From Rhodobacteraceae bacterium LNNU 3342 (GTDB lineage: Bacteria; Pseudomonadota; Alphaproteobacteria; Rhodobacterales; Rhodobacteraceae), in the NCBI GenBank assembly GCA_008711135.1, contig VUAW01000004.1:1-64000 (forward strand): a DNA stretch of 64,000 nucleotides. Direction: 5' to 3'. Position 1 is the first letter of the stretch, and every line of letters starts with the position of its first letter. The position numbers were made by a program, and so were the translations under genes. Positions 36,930 through 49,661 of this stretch are shown here, one piece after another. A model generated the notes under the pieces. It was not told where the DNA came from. It worked only from the letters and a program-made list of their open reading frames with translations, and did no database searches.

Positions 36930-38282
36930 ATGACCGAGACACTTCATATCATCGGCGGCGGCATGGCCGGGTCCGAGGCCGCGTGGCAAGCGGCCGAGGC
37001 AGGCGTGCCGGTCGTCATCCACGAAATGCGGCCCCAGGTTGGCACCTTTGCTCACCAGACCGGCAACCTGGCCGAAATGGTCTGTTCGAACTCGTTCCGC
37101 TCGGACGATGACGAACAGAATGCCGTGGGCTTGCTGCACTGGGAAATGCGCACCGCAGGCGGGCTGATCATGGCCATGGCCGATGAGCATTCCCTGCCCG
37201 CTGGCGGCGCCCTGGCCGTTGACCGAGAGGCCTTTGCCGAAGCCGTGACTGCCCGGCTCCGCGCGCATCCGAACGTGACGGTTGAGGCCGGCGAGATTTC
37301 CAGCCTTCCAACCGATGGACAATGGATTATAGCGACCGGCCCCCTGACCTCTGGCGCGCTGGCCGAGTCTATCCGCGCCGAGACCGGAGCCGACGCGTTG
37401 GCGTTCTTCGACGCAATCGCGCCCATCGTCCATACGGACAGCATCGACATGTCGGTCGCCTGGGCCCAGTCGCGCTATGACAAGGGAGAAACCGAGGAAG
37501 AGCGGACTGCCTACCTCAATTGCCCCATGACCCGGGACCAGTACGAGGCATTCATCGACGCGCTTCTGGCCGCCGAGAAGACCGAGTTCAAGCCGGGCGA
37601 GACAGCCCAGTACTTCGACGGTTGCCTGCCGATCGAGGTCATGGCCGAACGTGGCCGCGAGACGCTCCGTTTCGGGCCGATGAAACCCGTGGGACTGACC
37701 AACGCACATCAGCCGCATGTGAAGCCCTATGCCGTGGTGCAGCTGCGCCGCGATAACGCGTTGGGTACGCTCTACAACATCGTGGGCTTCCAAACTAAGA
37801 TGAAGTACGGCGCACAAACTTCTGTTTTCCGGATGATCCCGGGATTGGAGAATGCACAGTTCGCGCGGCTGGGCGGCATTCACAGAAATACCTTCATCAA
37901 CTCGCCGACGCTGCTTGATGACCGTCTACGCCTGCGTTCCCGCCCAAACCTGCGGTTCGCCGGACAGATCACCGGCGTCGAGGGATATGTCGAAAGCGCG
38001 GCGATGGGGCTGCTCGCCGGACGGCTGGCGGCCGGCGATATTCTGGGTCGCCCACTTGCGCCACCGCCGGCTGAAACCGCGATGGGAGCGCTGGTGACCC
38101 ATATCACTGGCGGGGCTGACGCCAAGACTTTTCAGCCTATGAACGTGAACTTCGGGCTCTTCCCGCCGATCGACGCCAAGGGCGGCCGGCGGGGCCGCAA
38201 GGATCGGTACAAGGCTTACACGGATCGGGCCAAGGCAGCCTTTCGTGACTGGCTGGGTCAGGCCGCCCAGGATGCGGCCTGA
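36930..38282 (+). CDS. trmFO: methylenetetrahydrofolate-tRNA-(uracil-5-)-methyltransferase
   Basis: TrmFO methylates U54 of tRNA to ribothymidine using methylenetetrahydrofolate and FAD. The 450-residue protein begins with the FAD fold [21 protein letters not shown], then [22 protein letters not shown], and [20 protein letters not shown] with a catalytic cysteine, and ends with a second dinucleotide region and FGLFPPID. The folate-type enzyme replaces the SAM-dependent TrmA in many alphaproteobacteria. It overlaps the gluQ start by 11 bases. Confidence 0.96.
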   Translation: MTETLHIIGGGMAGSEAAWQAAEAGVPVVIHEMRPQVGTFAHQTGNLAEMVCSNSFRSDDDEQNAVGLLHWEMRTAGGLIMAMADEHSLPAGGALAVDREAFAEAVTARLRAHPNVTVEAGEISSLPTDGQWIIATGPLTSGALAESIRAETGADALAFFDAIAPIVHTDSIDMSVAWAQSRYDKGETEEERTAYLNCPMTRDQYEAFIDALLAAEKTEFKPGETAQYFDGCLPIEVMAERGRETLRFGPMKPVGLTNAHQPHVKPYAVVQLRRDNALGTLYNIVGFQTKMKYGAQTSVFRMIPGLENAQFARLGGIHRNTFINSPTLLDDRLRLRSRPNLRFAGQITGVEGYVESAAMGLLAGRLAAGDILGRPLAPPPAETAMGALVTHITGGADAKTFQPMNVNFGLFPPIDAKGGRRGRKDRYKAYTDRAKAAFRDWLGQAAQDAA

Positions 38283-39114
38283 CTATCGCACGCGTTTCGC
38301 GCCGTCGCCGACGGGGCTCTTGCACCTCGGCCATGCCTTTTCCGCCTTTACGGCGTGGGACCGGGCACAGGCGGCGGGCGGGCAGTTTCTGTTGCGGATC
38401 GAGGATATCGACGTTCCTCGTTGCCGCCCGGAATATGAGGCCGCCATTGACGAAGACCTGCGCTGGCTTGGGCTGAACTGGCCGCCCCCGCTGCGGCAAT
38501 CGGAGCGGCTTCCTGTTTATCGCGCGGCAGTGATGCGGCTGGCGGCGAGGGGGCTTGTCTATCCCTGCCGCTGCACTCGTAGCGATATTCGCGCTGCACT
38601 GTCCGCCCCGCAGGAAGGTGTGGTTGGTCCTGATGGGCCGGTTTATCCCGGCCTCTGCCGCGGACGCAGTATGGCCGAGGCTGGCCCGACCGACGCGCTG
38701 CGGCTGGACATGGCCAAGGCGGTGCGGCTGCTGGGGAATGCAGGGTTTCAGGAAAATGGCCCCGATCATGCTGGATGGCACCGGCTCGACCCGGAACGCC
38801 TGATCGCCGAGGTGGGCGATGTCGTGCTCGCACGCCGCGACATCGGCACCTCGTACCATATCGCTGTGGTCATCGATGACGCTAAGCAAGGAATTACCGA
38901 GGTGGTGCGCGGGGCTGATCTTTTCAGCGCCACGCCGATCCACCGGGTTCTTCAGGCGGCACTGGAGCTTCCTATTCCAAGATATTGTCACCACAGGCTT
39001 ATCCGTGACGATAATGGCAAGCGTCTCGCCAAGCGTGACGACTCTCGCGCAGTCCGTGTCTACCGGAACGACGGCGCCACGCCTGCGGATATTCGGCGCA
39101 TGGTCGGCCTATAG
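38272..39114 (+). CDS. gluQ: glutamyl-Q tRNA(Asp) synthetase
   Basis: GluQ attaches glutamate to queuosine at position 34 of tRNA(Asp), acting on the modified base rather than the 3' end. The 280-residue protein is a truncated glutamyl-tRNA synthetase: [16 protein letters not shown] (HIGH-like), zinc-type cysteines in YPCRCTRSD and VYPGLCRGR, and [13 protein letters not shown] (KMSKS-like), with no anticodon-binding domain. ATG 38272 lies inside the end of trmFO. Its stop codon overlaps that of hisI on the other strand. Confidence 0.93.
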   Translation: MRPDYRTRFAPSPTGLLHLGHAFSAFTAWDRAQAAGGQFLLRIEDIDVPRCRPEYEAAIDEDLRWLGLNWPPPLRQSERLPVYRAAVMRLAARGLVYPCRCTRSDIRAALSAPQEGVVGPDGPVYPGLCRGRSMAEAGPTDALRLDMAKAVRLLGNAGFQENGPDHAGWHRLDPERLIAEVGDVVLARRDIGTSYHIAVVIDDAKQGITEVVRGADLFSATPIHRVLQAALELPIPRYCHHRLIRDDNGKRLAKRDDSRAVRVYRNDGATPADIRRMVGL

Positions 39115-39465
39115 CGGCGCCATGATCTCCACCTCTGCGCCCTCCCGGACTGCGGTGTAGAAACAGCTCTGCCGGTTCGTGTGACACGCGGGACCGGTCT
39201 GTTCTACCAATGCCAGCAGACAGTCCCGGTCGCAATCGACCCGAAGCTCCACCAGCTTTTGCACGTGGCCTGAGCTTTCGCCTTTGATCCAGAACCCCTG
39301 CCGCGAGCGTGACCAATAGGTGACGCGGCCGGTTTCAAGGGTTCTGCCAACTGCCTCGGCGTTCATCCAGGCCATCATCAACACCTGCCCGCTGGCATGA
39401 TCCTGGGCAATCACCGGGATCAGCCCGTTGGCGTCATACTTCAGGGTCGTGGGGTCGAAAGCCAT
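39109..39465 (-). CDS. hisI: phosphoribosyl-AMP cyclohydrolase
   Basis: HisI opens the adenine ring of phosphoribosyl-AMP, the third step of histidine synthesis. The 118-residue monofunctional form shows VIAQDHASGQVLMMAWMN, TYWSRSRQGFWIKGESSGH and the zinc/magnesium ligands in RVDCDRDCLLALV and ACHTNRQSCFY. No HisE domain is fused and no other his genes are near, as is common in this order. ATG 39465 follows GAAAGGACC. It converges with gluQ. Confidence 0.96.
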   Translation of the reverse strand: MAFDPTTLKYDANGLIPVIAQDHASGQVLMMAWMNAEAVGRTLETGRVTYWSRSRQGFWIKGESSGHVQKLVELRVDCDRDCLLALVEQTGPACHTNRQSCFYTAVREGAEVEIMAPL

Positions 39466-39551
39466 GGCCGGTCCTTTCTCAACTCTTTGCACGGTGGCAA
39501 GCGCCGCCTATCTATGGCAAACGCCGCAGCAGGGAAAGCGAAAGGACCGAC

Positions 39552-40004
39552 ATGAGCAACGACACCGACCTGATCAAGCTCTATTCGGGCCGCATTCTGG
39601 CGCTGGCCGCCGACATTCCCCATACCCGGCGGCTGGAGTCTCCGATGGCAAGCGTCCGGCGCCGCGCGCCGCTCTGCGGGTCGACTGTCACCGTTGATCT
39701 TGTTGTCCGGGACGGGCGCGTGTCTGAATTCGGACAGGATGTAAAGGCTTGCGCTCTTGGTCAGGCAGCAGCCTCGGTCGTCGGCAGCGCCATCCTTGGC
39801 CGCAGCCGGGCAGAGGTTGAACGCGCCCGGGACGAACTTGCGGCAATGCTGCGTGACGGAGGTCCCGCGCCCACGGCCCCTTTTGACGGGCTGGAGGTGC
39901 TGCTGCCAGCGCGTGACTACAAGAACCGCCATGCGTCGATCCTGCTGGCGATCGAAGCCGCCGCAGAGGCCATGGCCGAGGCTGAGAAGACCGCCTGCGC
40001 ATAA
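39552..40004 (+). CDS. NifU/IscU-like scaffold protein missing the third cysteine
   Basis: A 150-residue NifU_N-fold protein, annotated in relatives as an iron-sulfur cluster assembly scaffold. C42 in APLCGSTV and C67 in KACALGQAAAS match the first two IscU cluster ligands, but the third ligand position (HCSIL in IscU) is HASIL here (A128), and the aspartate after the first cysteine is Ser. A cysteine near the end (C149) is not at the usual place. It may have a different carrier role. It stands alone with no isc or suf genes nearby. Confidence 0.78.
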   Translation: MSNDTDLIKLYSGRILALAADIPHTRRLESPMASVRRRAPLCGSTVTVDLVVRDGRVSEFGQDVKACALGQAAASVVGSAILGRSRAEVERARDELAAMLRDGGPAPTAPFDGLEVLLPARDYKNRHASILLAIEAAAEAMAEAEKTACA

Positions 40005-40036
40005 AAAAGCCGCCGCACCCCAGGGGCAGCGGCGGC
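40003..40036 (-). terminator. terminator of the 40-residue membrane protein gene
   Basis: On the minus strand GCCGCCGC (40029-40036) pairs with GCGGCGGC (40009-40016) and is followed by six T residues (plus-strand A at 40003-40008). This is a full intrinsic terminator placed 45 bases past the stop of the tiny gene, overlapping the end of the opposing scaffold gene. Confidence 0.85.
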
Positions 40037-40080
40037 AGGACGCGTCCGGGCCACGTGGGGCGCGGGCCGGCGCAGGCAGG

Positions 40081-40203
40081 CTAGATGAATTCGGTCAGGT
40101 GCAGCACGCCGATCAGCATCACCATCAATGACAGGATGCCCAGCGTGTCGGCGAGCAGGATACGGGGGGAACGCGAAACGATCGCCTTGATCTGGTTCAA
40201 CAT
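40081..40203 (-). CDS. 40-residue single-span membrane protein, candidate SOS gene
   Basis: A small gene supported by three signals: an AAAGGAG ribosome binding site seven bases before ATG 40203, a strong terminator just after the stop, and a GTTC-N7-GTTC box about 60 bases upstream. The product has a basic N-terminus (MLNQIKAIVSRSPRI), a hydrophobic helix (about residues 15-36) and ends LTEFI, so it should sit in the inner membrane with the N-terminus inside. I do not recognise a family. Caulobacter SidA, an SOS-induced membrane peptide that blocks division, is a possible functional analogue only. Confidence 0.72.
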   Translation of the reverse strand: MLNQIKAIVSRSPRILLADTLGILSLMVMLIGVLHLTEFI

Positions 40204-40262
40204 TCTGCATCTCCTTTCACTTCCGTTCCTTATTTGTTCTCATCTTCTTTGGGATTCGTAAA

Positions 40263-40277
40263 GAACTTTATAGGAAC
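40263..40277 (-). promoter_or_regulatory. LexA-type SOS box
   Basis: On the minus strand GTTC-CTATAAA-GTTC is a perfect direct repeat with the seven-base spacing of alphaproteobacterial LexA boxes (as described for Rhodobacter and Caulobacter). It contains TATAAA, a possible -10, so bound LexA would block transcription of the 40-residue gene. It starts 22 bases after the recG stop codon. Confidence 0.65.
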
Positions 40278-40299
40278 GTCTGGAAGTTTATGCTGATCC

Positions 40300-42389
40300 C
40301 TACCCGACGGAGATCAGCCGGATGCCTCGGTCCTGTTCCATCAGCCACAGAAGGCACCGCACCGCCTGTCCGCGTGGCGAATTCAAGCCTGGATCATCGT
40401 GCAGCAGCTTACGTGCGTCGCTTTGCGCCAGCGCCATCAGCCCCGCCTGCCGTTCCAGATCGGCCACCCGGAAGCGCGGCAGCCCCGACTGCGCCGTTCC
40501 GATGAGGTCCCCTGCACCGCGCATGGCAAGATCCTCTTCGGCGATGCGGAACCCGTCCTCGGTGTCGCGGAGGATGCGCAGCCGCCGCTCTCCACCCTCG
40601 CTCAGCGGCGCCTGGTACATCAGCAGGCAGGTGGATTCTGCCGCGCCTCGCCCGACCCGGCCGCGAAGCTGGTGCAACTGCGCAAGCCCAAAAGTCTCGG
40701 CCCGTTCGATCACCATGATCGACGCGTTCGGCACGTTGACCCCAACCTCGATAACGGTCGTCGCCACCAGCACGGCAGTTTCACCCGCCACAAAGCGGGC
40801 CATGGCGGCGTCCTTTTCGGCAGGCGGCATCTGGCCGTGAACAAGCCCTACCACGCCTTCGCCAAGCGCGGCCCGCAGGTGGCGAAACCTGTCTTCGGCC
40901 GCCGTGAGGTTCACGAGCTCGCTCTCCTCCACCAGCGGGCAGACCCAATAGGCTTGGCGCCCTTCGGACACGGCGCGGACAAGATGGGCCACCACCTCCT
41001 CCATCCGGCTGTCGGCGACCAGCGCGGTGCGGACGGGTTTGCGCCCCGGCGGCTTTTCATCCAGCACCGAAACATCCATGTCGCCATAGGTGGCCAGCGC
41101 AAGGCTGCGCGGGATCGGCGTCGCTGTCATCACAAGAACGTCCACAGCCTGCCCCTTGGCGGCAAGCTCCATCCGCTGGGCTACGCCGAACCGGTGCTGT
41201 TCGTCGACCACCACAAGCCGCAGATTGTGGAACTCGACGTCCTTCTGGAAGACGGCATGCGTGCCCACCAGAATGCCGATGTCCCCGGCAGCCAGCGCCG
41301 CAAGTTTAGTTGCCCGTTCGTTGCCCTTGTCGCGCCCGGTGAGAAGTTCAAGCCGGACACCTGCGGCTTCGGCCAAGGGGCGAAGCCCTTCCAGATGCTG
41401 GCGGGCGAGAATTTCCGTCGGCGCCATCATCACGCCCTGCCCGCCTGCCTCCACCGCCGCTATAAGCGACAGCAGCGCCACCAGCGTCTTGCCCGCGCCG
41501 ACATCCCCCTGCAGCAGCCGGTTCATCCGCTGGGGCTGCGCCATGTCGGCGGTGATTTCTGCCACCGCGCGGCGCTGCGCATTCGTCGGCTGATAGGGAA
41601 GCGACCGCAGAACCGCCGCTTGCAGCCGACCGTCGCCCCGGGTCTCCACCCCCGGCGCGCGCCGCCGGTTCGCGCGGGCGAGGCCCATTGTAACCTGATG
41701 GGCAAAAAGCTCATCATAAGCCAGCCGCTGCCGCGCAGGATGGGTGGCTGCAATATCATCGGGTCCCTGCGGTGCATGGGCGGCACGAAGTGCCTCGGCC
41801 CAGGCAGGCCAGCCCTCGCGGGCGCAAAGGTCGCGGTCGATCCATTCGCCGATCTCGGGCAGGCGTGCCAGTGCGCCCTGCACTGCCTTGGCCACCAGCT
41901 TTTGCGTTACGCCTGCAGTCAGCGGATAGACAGGTTCAAACGCCGGTAACTGGCTTGCCGCATCCGGCGGCAAAACGTGATCGGGATGCGGCATCTGCAG
42001 CGTACCGTCAAAAGATTCTACCTTGCCCGAGATCAGCCGCCGTTCCCCAACTGGCAGCAGGCGGGTCAGGTAGTCCTGCCGGGCGTGAAAGAACACAAGC
42101 TGGAAATCCACCGTCCCGTCGTGCATCGTCACCCGCCACGGCTTGCCCTTGCTGCGGGGCGCGTGGTGCGCGAGGACTGTCGCCTCGACCGTGGCGGTGA
42201 CAGGCGGCACCACGTCACGCAAGCTGTCGCGGCGGCGCCGGTCGATGACGGCATAGGGCAAAGTAAACAACAGGTCGCGCGGACGCTCGACGTTCAGGCC
42301 GTGAAAGCTCTGCGCGGTCTTCGGCCCGATCCCGTCCAGCGTCTCCAGCCCCGCGAAAAGCGGAAACAGGCATTCCGGGCGCCCCGCCA

Positions 42390-42390
<1 letters not shown>
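40300..42390 (-). CDS. recG: ATP-dependent DNA helicase RecG
   Basis: RecG remodels stalled forks and branched DNA. The 696-residue protein has an N-terminal wedge/OB domain, then helicase motifs: LLQGDVGAGKTLVALLS (I), MAPTEILARQH (Ia), VVDEQHRFGVAQR (II, DEQH), MTATPIPRSLA (III), and QLRGRVGRG (VI) near residue 580. ATG 42390 shares one base with the ligA stop, so the two are probably cotranscribed. Its end lies just before a LexA-type box serving the next small gene. Confidence 0.97.
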
Positions 42391-45280
<2,890 letters not shown>

Positions 45281-45332
45281 GAGATTCTCTCCACTTAGGT
45301 GCCCTTCTTGGGCCCACTCTTTCCCGTATTAG

Positions 45333-45347
45333 TTAACCACACATTAC
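45333..45347. promoter_or_regulatory. near-consensus CtrA site upstream of ctrA
   Basis: TTAA-N7-TTAC in the short gap between sciP and ctrA differs from TTAA-N7-TTAA by one base. It lies about 55 bases before the ctrA start codon, where CtrA autoregulation would be expected. Function is inferred. Confidence 0.45.
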
Positions 45348-45368
45348 TTGCGTGGCAAAAGAAACATT

Positions 45369-45653
45369 TCAATCTAAAGTTGTTTTATGATGTTGGATTT
45401 TTGTAACCTTCAGACCTGCTTCCCCATGTTTGTCGATAGCGAGTTGCCAAAGATCGAATTCCTCTTCGGAAAGTGAATAACGCTCCAGCGCCTCTGAAAG
45501 CTGGATCAGGCCGTAGCGGACAGCCTGCACGACCTTTGCCTTGCGGCTGGCGACCCAGCGGTATGTCTCCGGCGGCGGCAGGTCAGCCCGCGTCAGAACG
45601 GAACCGTCCGGCAGGGTGACCGCCCGGGGGCCGGCGATACGGCGAATATACAT
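45369..45653 (-). CDS. sciP: CtrA inhibitor SciP (DUF1153 family)
   Basis: SciP in Caulobacter binds CtrA or its DNA sites and blocks activation of CtrA-dependent promoters. The 94-residue protein opens with MYIRRIAGPRAVTLPDGSVL and TRADLPPPETYRWVASRK, the DUF1153/SciP hallmark, followed by a helix-turn-helix (about residues 38-72). ATG 45653 is chosen because GAGGGTG lies eight bases upstream and it gives the family N-terminus; an ATG at 45695 would add 14 residues. It sits directly upstream of ctrA. Confidence 0.9.
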   Translation of the reverse strand: MYIRRIAGPRAVTLPDGSVLTRADLPPPETYRWVASRKAKVVQAVRYGLIQLSEALERYSLSEEEFDLWQLAIDKHGEAGLKVTKIQHHKTTLD

Positions 45654-45776
45654 CTGCACCCTCGTCCTTTCATGCTGGTCCCGATGTTTGGGCATAGACA
45701 GTTAATGCCGGGTGAAGCGCGGGGTTGTTAATGCTTCGCATTTTCCTATATTCCGGCGGTCTTCAGGAGATATGCG

Positions 45777-46919
45777 ATGGCCCTCGACAACATGCCCCTT
45801 AATTCGCTCGGCTTTGCGAAGCCGCCTTCGCAGACGCGGGTGGTGGTGGCAATGTCGGGCGGTGTCGACAGTTCGGTCGTCGCGGCGCAACTGGCCGAAG
45901 AAGGATATGACGTCGTAGGCGTGACGCTTCAGCTTTACGATCACGGGGCTGCGCTGGCGAAAAAGGGCGCCTGCTGCGCCGGGCGTGATATTCACGATGC
46001 CCGCCGCGTGGCCGAAGAAATGGGTTTTCCGCATTATGTCCTCGATTATGAAAATACCTTCCGTGAGGCTGTTATCGATGAATTTGCCGACGCCTATCTG
46101 GCGGGGGCGACACCGGTGCCCTGCATCCGCTGCAATGAGAGGGTAAAGTTCAAGGACCTTCTGGCAACCGCGCGTGATCTGGATGCCGATTGCATGGCGA
46201 CCGGGCATTACATCCAGCGCAAGATGGGCGCTGCTGGTGCGGAACTGCATATGGCCGCCGATCCGGTTCGGGATCAGAGCTATTTTCTTTTCTCCACCAC
46301 TGCTGAACAGCTTGATTATCTCCGCTTTCCGCTGGGGCATTTGCAAAGCAAGGCAGAAACCCGCGCATTGGCGGCGAAATACAACCTGCCGGTGGCGGAC
46401 AAACCCGACAGCCAGGACATCTGCTTTGTCCCGAACGGCAACTACGCAGCGGTGATCGAAAAACTGCGCCCCGGCGCCGCCGATCCGGGCGAGATCGTCG
46501 ACATGGACGGCAACATGCTTGGCACCCACCGAGGCGTCATCCACTACACCATCGGCCAGCGTCGCGGGCTGGGCATCGGCGGGCTTGCCGATCCGCTTTA
46601 TGTGGTCAGGCTCGACCCTGAAACCCGCCGCGTCGTCGTTGGCCCAAAGGAAGCGCTCTCGACCCGCACCATCCCAGTGCGAGAGATCAACTGGCTCGGC
46701 GACATGCCCTTTGAGTCACGCGCCGAATGGCATGTGGCGGTCAAGGTCCGCTCCACCCGTCCGCCCCGCAGCGCCATCATCCGCCCCTTGGGGCCAAGAG
46801 AGGCCGAAGTTGAACTGCTTGCCCCCGAAGAAGGCGTAAGCCCTGGCCAAGCCTGTGTGTTTTATGACCCCGATAGCACCCGGATCTTTGGCGGCGGCTG
46901 GATCTGGAAGGGCCGCTAG
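45777..46919 (+). CDS. mnmA: tRNA-specific 2-thiouridylase MnmA
   Basis: MnmA inserts sulfur at C2 of wobble uridine 34 in tRNAs for Glu, Gln and Lys. The 380-residue protein has the PP-loop SGGVDSS (residues 27-33), the conserved cysteines in [16 protein letters not shown] and [13 protein letters not shown], and the catalytic cysteine in [12 protein letters not shown]. An AGGAG ribosome site precedes ATG 45777. It diverges from sciP; its stop codon shares bases with that of lpxB on the other strand. Confidence 0.97.
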   Translation: MALDNMPLNSLGFAKPPSQTRVVVAMSGGVDSSVVAAQLAEEGYDVVGVTLQLYDHGAALAKKGACCAGRDIHDARRVAEEMGFPHYVLDYENTFREAVIDEFADAYLAGATPVPCIRCNERVKFKDLLATARDLDADCMATGHYIQRKMGAAGAELHMAADPVRDQSYFLFSTTAEQLDYLRFPLGHLQSKAETRALAAKYNLPVADKPDSQDICFVPNGNYAAVIEKLRPGAADPGEIVDMDGNMLGTHRGVIHYTIGQRRGLGIGGLADPLYVVRLDPETRRVVVGPKEALSTRTIPVREINWLGDMPFESRAEWHVAVKVRSTRPPRSAIIRPLGPREAEVELLAPEEGVSPGQACVFYDPDSTRIFGGGWIWKGR

Positions 46920-48058
46920 GCCAAGGCCCGCAGCACTGACTGCGCTGCCCGGTCTCCGGGCGGCGGTCCTCCGGCACCCAGCCGCTCCATCGTCACGTCC
47001 ATCGCCCGAAGCTGCTCCTCGCGGACGGGGCCGCCTTCGGCAAGTTGCAGCAGCGCGTCGGCGATCTTCTCTGGCACGCAGTCCGCCCCCAGAAACTCCG
47101 GTACCGCCCGCGTCTCGCTGACCAGGTTGACCAGAGTGGCGGTGTTTATCCGCAACATGCGCGAGATGATCTGCCGCGTCAGCCAGTTGAAATCGTAGGC
47201 AATCACCATCGGCACCCGGTTCGCCGCCAGTTCCAGCGATACAGTACCCGAGGCCGCCAGCGCCAGATCGGCAGCAGCAAAGGCCGCACGCTTCGTGGTA
47301 GCGTCGGCAGGATCGAGCAGCACCGGACGGCACGGCCAGTCCCGCGTGATCTCCTCCACCAGCGCAGCAGTGCCACGGACGCGGGGAACTACCACCTTCG
47401 CCTGCGGATGGGCTTTCAGGACCGGCTCCAGCGCTTGGCCAAAACGGGGTCCAAGCCGCGTCACCTCACCACGGCGAGAGCCGGGCAGCGACAGGATCAA
47501 CGGGACGCCGCCTAGTGATGCGCGATATCCGGCGGCCTCGGCCACACTGGCGCGGGGTTCTGTCACGACAGGATGGCCGACGAAGTCGCAGGTCATTCCG
47601 GCTGCTTCCATGTAGGGTGGCTCGAACGGCAGCAGGGCCAGCACATGGTCCACCACCTTGGCCATCTTCTGCGCCCTTCCGGGCCGCCATGCCCAGACCG
47701 AGGGCGCGACATAATGGATGACCTTCTGCCCTGGACGCGCCGTCCTCACGATCTTTGCCACCCGCAGGCAAAAGTCCGGGCTGTCGATCCCGATCAGCGC
47801 ATCCGGGCGGGCCTCAAGCACCGCATGGGCGGTTTCCCGGATGCGCCGCTTGAGCTGCCGGTATTTCGGCAGCACCTCGGCCAAGCCCATGACCGAGAGT
47901 TCCTCCATGGGGAACAGGCTTTCCAGCCCCTCCGCCTGCATCAGCGGGCCACCGACACCACTGAAGTGGGCATCAGGCACCAGCTTCTTCAGCCCCACCA
48001 TGAGCGCGGCACCCAGCTTGTCGCCCGAAGCCTCGCCCGCGATGAGGAAGAAGTTCAT
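46916..48058 (-). CDS. lpxB: lipid-A-disaccharide synthase
   Basis: LpxB condenses UDP-2,3-diacylglucosamine with lipid X to form the lipid A disaccharide at the inner membrane face. The 380-residue GT-B-type protein begins [20 protein letters not shown] and has [33 protein letters not shown] and [19 protein letters not shown], all family blocks. It overlaps lpxI by four bases and is the last gene of the leftward envelope cluster. Confidence 0.96.
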   Translation of the reverse strand: MNFFLIAGEASGDKLGAALMVGLKKLVPDAHFSGVGGPLMQAEGLESLFPMEELSVMGLAEVLPKYRQLKRRIRETAHAVLEARPDALIGIDSPDFCLRVAKIVRTARPGQKVIHYVAPSVWAWRPGRAQKMAKVVDHVLALLPFEPPYMEAAGMTCDFVGHPVVTEPRASVAEAAGYRASLGGVPLILSLPGSRRGEVTRLGPRFGQALEPVLKAHPQAKVVVPRVRGTAALVEEITRDWPCRPVLLDPADATTKRAAFAAADLALAASGTVSLELAANRVPMVIAYDFNWLTRQIISRMLRINTATLVNLVSETRAVPEFLGADCVPEKIADALLQLAEGGPVREEQLRAMDVTMERLGAGGPPPGDRAAQSVLRALA

Positions 48059-48867
48059 TCCGCCTCTCGCGCCCAGAGGAAGATGCCGGCGCGGTCGGCC
48101 TCGTCAATCATGGTCATTCGATCAAGCAGCAGCACCCCGCCAGCCTGAAATGCGATGCCCGCAAGCCCCGCTGCCGCGGCGTTTTGTACCGTGGCGGGTC
48201 CCAGCGCCGGCAGGTCGATACGACGATCCTGCCCGGGCTTTGGCGCCTTGTAGAGCAGCCCTGCCCGCTGTGGCTTCAGCGACCCCAGCGCCGCCACCTG
48301 CCCAAGCATGGCATCCGTCCCCGGCAGCGCCTCGACCGCGAGGCAGAGCCCACGGGCTACTACCGCGCCCTGCCCGACATCGACCGCCCCCAGCGCCCCG
48401 ACTATGGCCACTGCCCGGCGCGCATCGTCCCGATCCTGCTGGCTTGGCTGGTGGATGCCCAGCACCCCCGGCCCCGACACCAGATCGGGGGCTACGGCAT
48501 CGGCGGCAAGGATCTGGAACCCGTCCTCCTCAAAAATGGCGATGACCTCGCGCAGAGTGGCGTCATCGCCCTGCTGCATCGCTGCCAGCATCCGCGGAAC
48601 CATCATCGCCGTCTGCGGATCGAACTGCTCCGGATCAAGCCGCGGTCGCTGCACCGCCCCGGCAAAGATGATGCGGTCCACGTTCTGGTCATGCAGATGG
48701 GCCATGAACGGAGCGAGCCGCTCGATCCGGAAGCTGGTCAGGGCAACATCCACACCCTGAGGGGCAAATCCCTCCAGATGCGCCACGATCGGGGTGTCAG
48801 GGAGGGAACGCACCAGCGCCTGCGGTAGCGACCCTTGGCCGGCAATGATTGCGATCCGCCCCATCAC
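48055..48867 (-). CDS. lpxI: UDP-2,3-diacylglucosamine pyrophosphatase LpxI
   Basis: LpxI cleaves UDP-2,3-diacylglucosamine to lipid X and UMP; it replaces LpxH in alphaproteobacteria, as first shown in Caulobacter. The 270-residue protein has an N-terminal RIAIIAGQGSLPQAL domain, the linker IHQPSQQDRDDARRAV, and the C-terminal catalytic half with QDRRIDLPALGPATV, which holds the key aspartate. It sits between lpxA and lpxB with four-base overlaps on both sides. Confidence 0.95.
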   Translation of the reverse strand: MMGRIAIIAGQGSLPQALVRSLPDTPIVAHLEGFAPQGVDVALTSFRIERLAPFMAHLHDQNVDRIIFAGAVQRPRLDPEQFDPQTAMMVPRMLAAMQQGDDATLREVIAIFEEDGFQILAADAVAPDLVSGPGVLGIHQPSQQDRDDARRAVAIVGALGAVDVGQGAVVARGLCLAVEALPGTDAMLGQVAALGSLKPQRAGLLYKAPKPGQDRRIDLPALGPATVQNAAAAGLAGIAFQAGGVLLLDRMTMIDEADRAGIFLWAREAE

Positions 48868-49661
48868 GACCTCGGCGTCAGGAACGACCGGTCCGAGGCG
48901 CCGAGGATGAAGGACGCGATTTCTCGCACCATCGGGCTCTCGCTCTCGGCCAAGGCACGGGCACGTTCCAGAAAGGCGCCCTCTCCCGAACCAAGCGTTG
49001 CGTAGGCAGCCCGCAGCGCCGAAATTTCAGCCCGGTCGATGCCCTTGCGCTTGAGCCCGACAAGGTTCAATCCATCCAGCGCCCCGCGCGGCCCCTGAAC
49101 GAGTCCATGTGGAATGACGTCATTGGTAACCATGGTCACCGCGCCGATGATCGCCCCGCGCCCGATCCGCACCCACTGGTGGATGCCGGACAGGCCGCCG
49201 ATGATGACATCATCCTCGATGATGCAGTGTCCCGCGATTGCGGCTTGATTGGCGACGATGACCCGATTACCAACCTGCGCGTCGTGGCCGACATGGGCGC
49301 CCGTCATGAACAGGCAGTCGTCGCCTACCTGGGTGATGCCGCCCCCGCCCTCGGTCCCGGTGTTGAGGGTTGCGCCCTCGCGAATGCGATTGCGCTGGCC
49401 AACGATCAGGCGTGTCCGTTCACCCCGAAACTTCAGGTCCTGCGGCACCTCGCCCACGCAGGCGAAGGGAAAGATGACGGTACCAGCACCCACCTCGGTC
49501 CAGCCGGTGACAACGGCGTGGCTTTTAACGACTACGCCTTCATGCAGTACAACCTCGGGTCCGATGGTCGAAAACGGGCCCACGACCACGCCGGGCCCGA
49601 TGGAGGCGCCCTCCTCCACCACTGCAGAGGCGTGAACGCGCGCGCTGGGATCGATCGGCAT
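48864..49661 (-). CDS. lpxA: UDP-N-acetylglucosamine acyltransferase
   Basis: LpxA transfers a 3-hydroxyacyl chain to the 3-OH of UDP-GlcNAc, the first step of lipid A synthesis. The 265-residue left-handed beta-helix is built from hexapeptide repeats; IHPSA-like IDPSARVHASAVVEEG opens it, the catalytic histidine lies in FMTGAHVGHDAQVG, and GGLSGIHQWVRIG and the C-terminal helical domain (GIDRAEISALRAAY) follow. Acyl-chain length cannot be read safely. Adjacent to fabZ. Confidence 0.96.
   Translation of the reverse strand: MPIDPSARVHASAVVEEGASIGPGVVVGPFSTIGPEVVLHEGVVVKSHAVVTGWTEVGAGTVIFPFACVGEVPQDLKFRGERTRLIVGQRNRIREGATLNTGTEGGGGITQVGDDCLFMTGAHVGHDAQVGNRVIVANQAAIAGHCIIEDDVIIGGLSGIHQWVRIGRGAIIGAVTMVTNDVIPHGLVQGPRGALDGLNLVGLKRKGIDRAEISALRAAYATLGSGEGAFLERARALAESESPMVREIASFILGASDRSFLTPRS

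Noticed and set aside
36165-37883. 572-codon frame antisense to gyrA and trmFO
   Set aside because: It lies opposite two clearly recognised genes and has no ribosome site or recognisable motifs.
40399-41949. 516-codon frame antisense to recG
   Set aside because: The reverse strand encodes an intact RecG with all helicase motifs; this is a GC-driven shadow.
45701-45734. GTTAATGC repeated twice between sciP and mnmA
   Set aside because: The copies are 26 bases apart, do not match the CtrA spacing, and the repeat is too short to support a claim.
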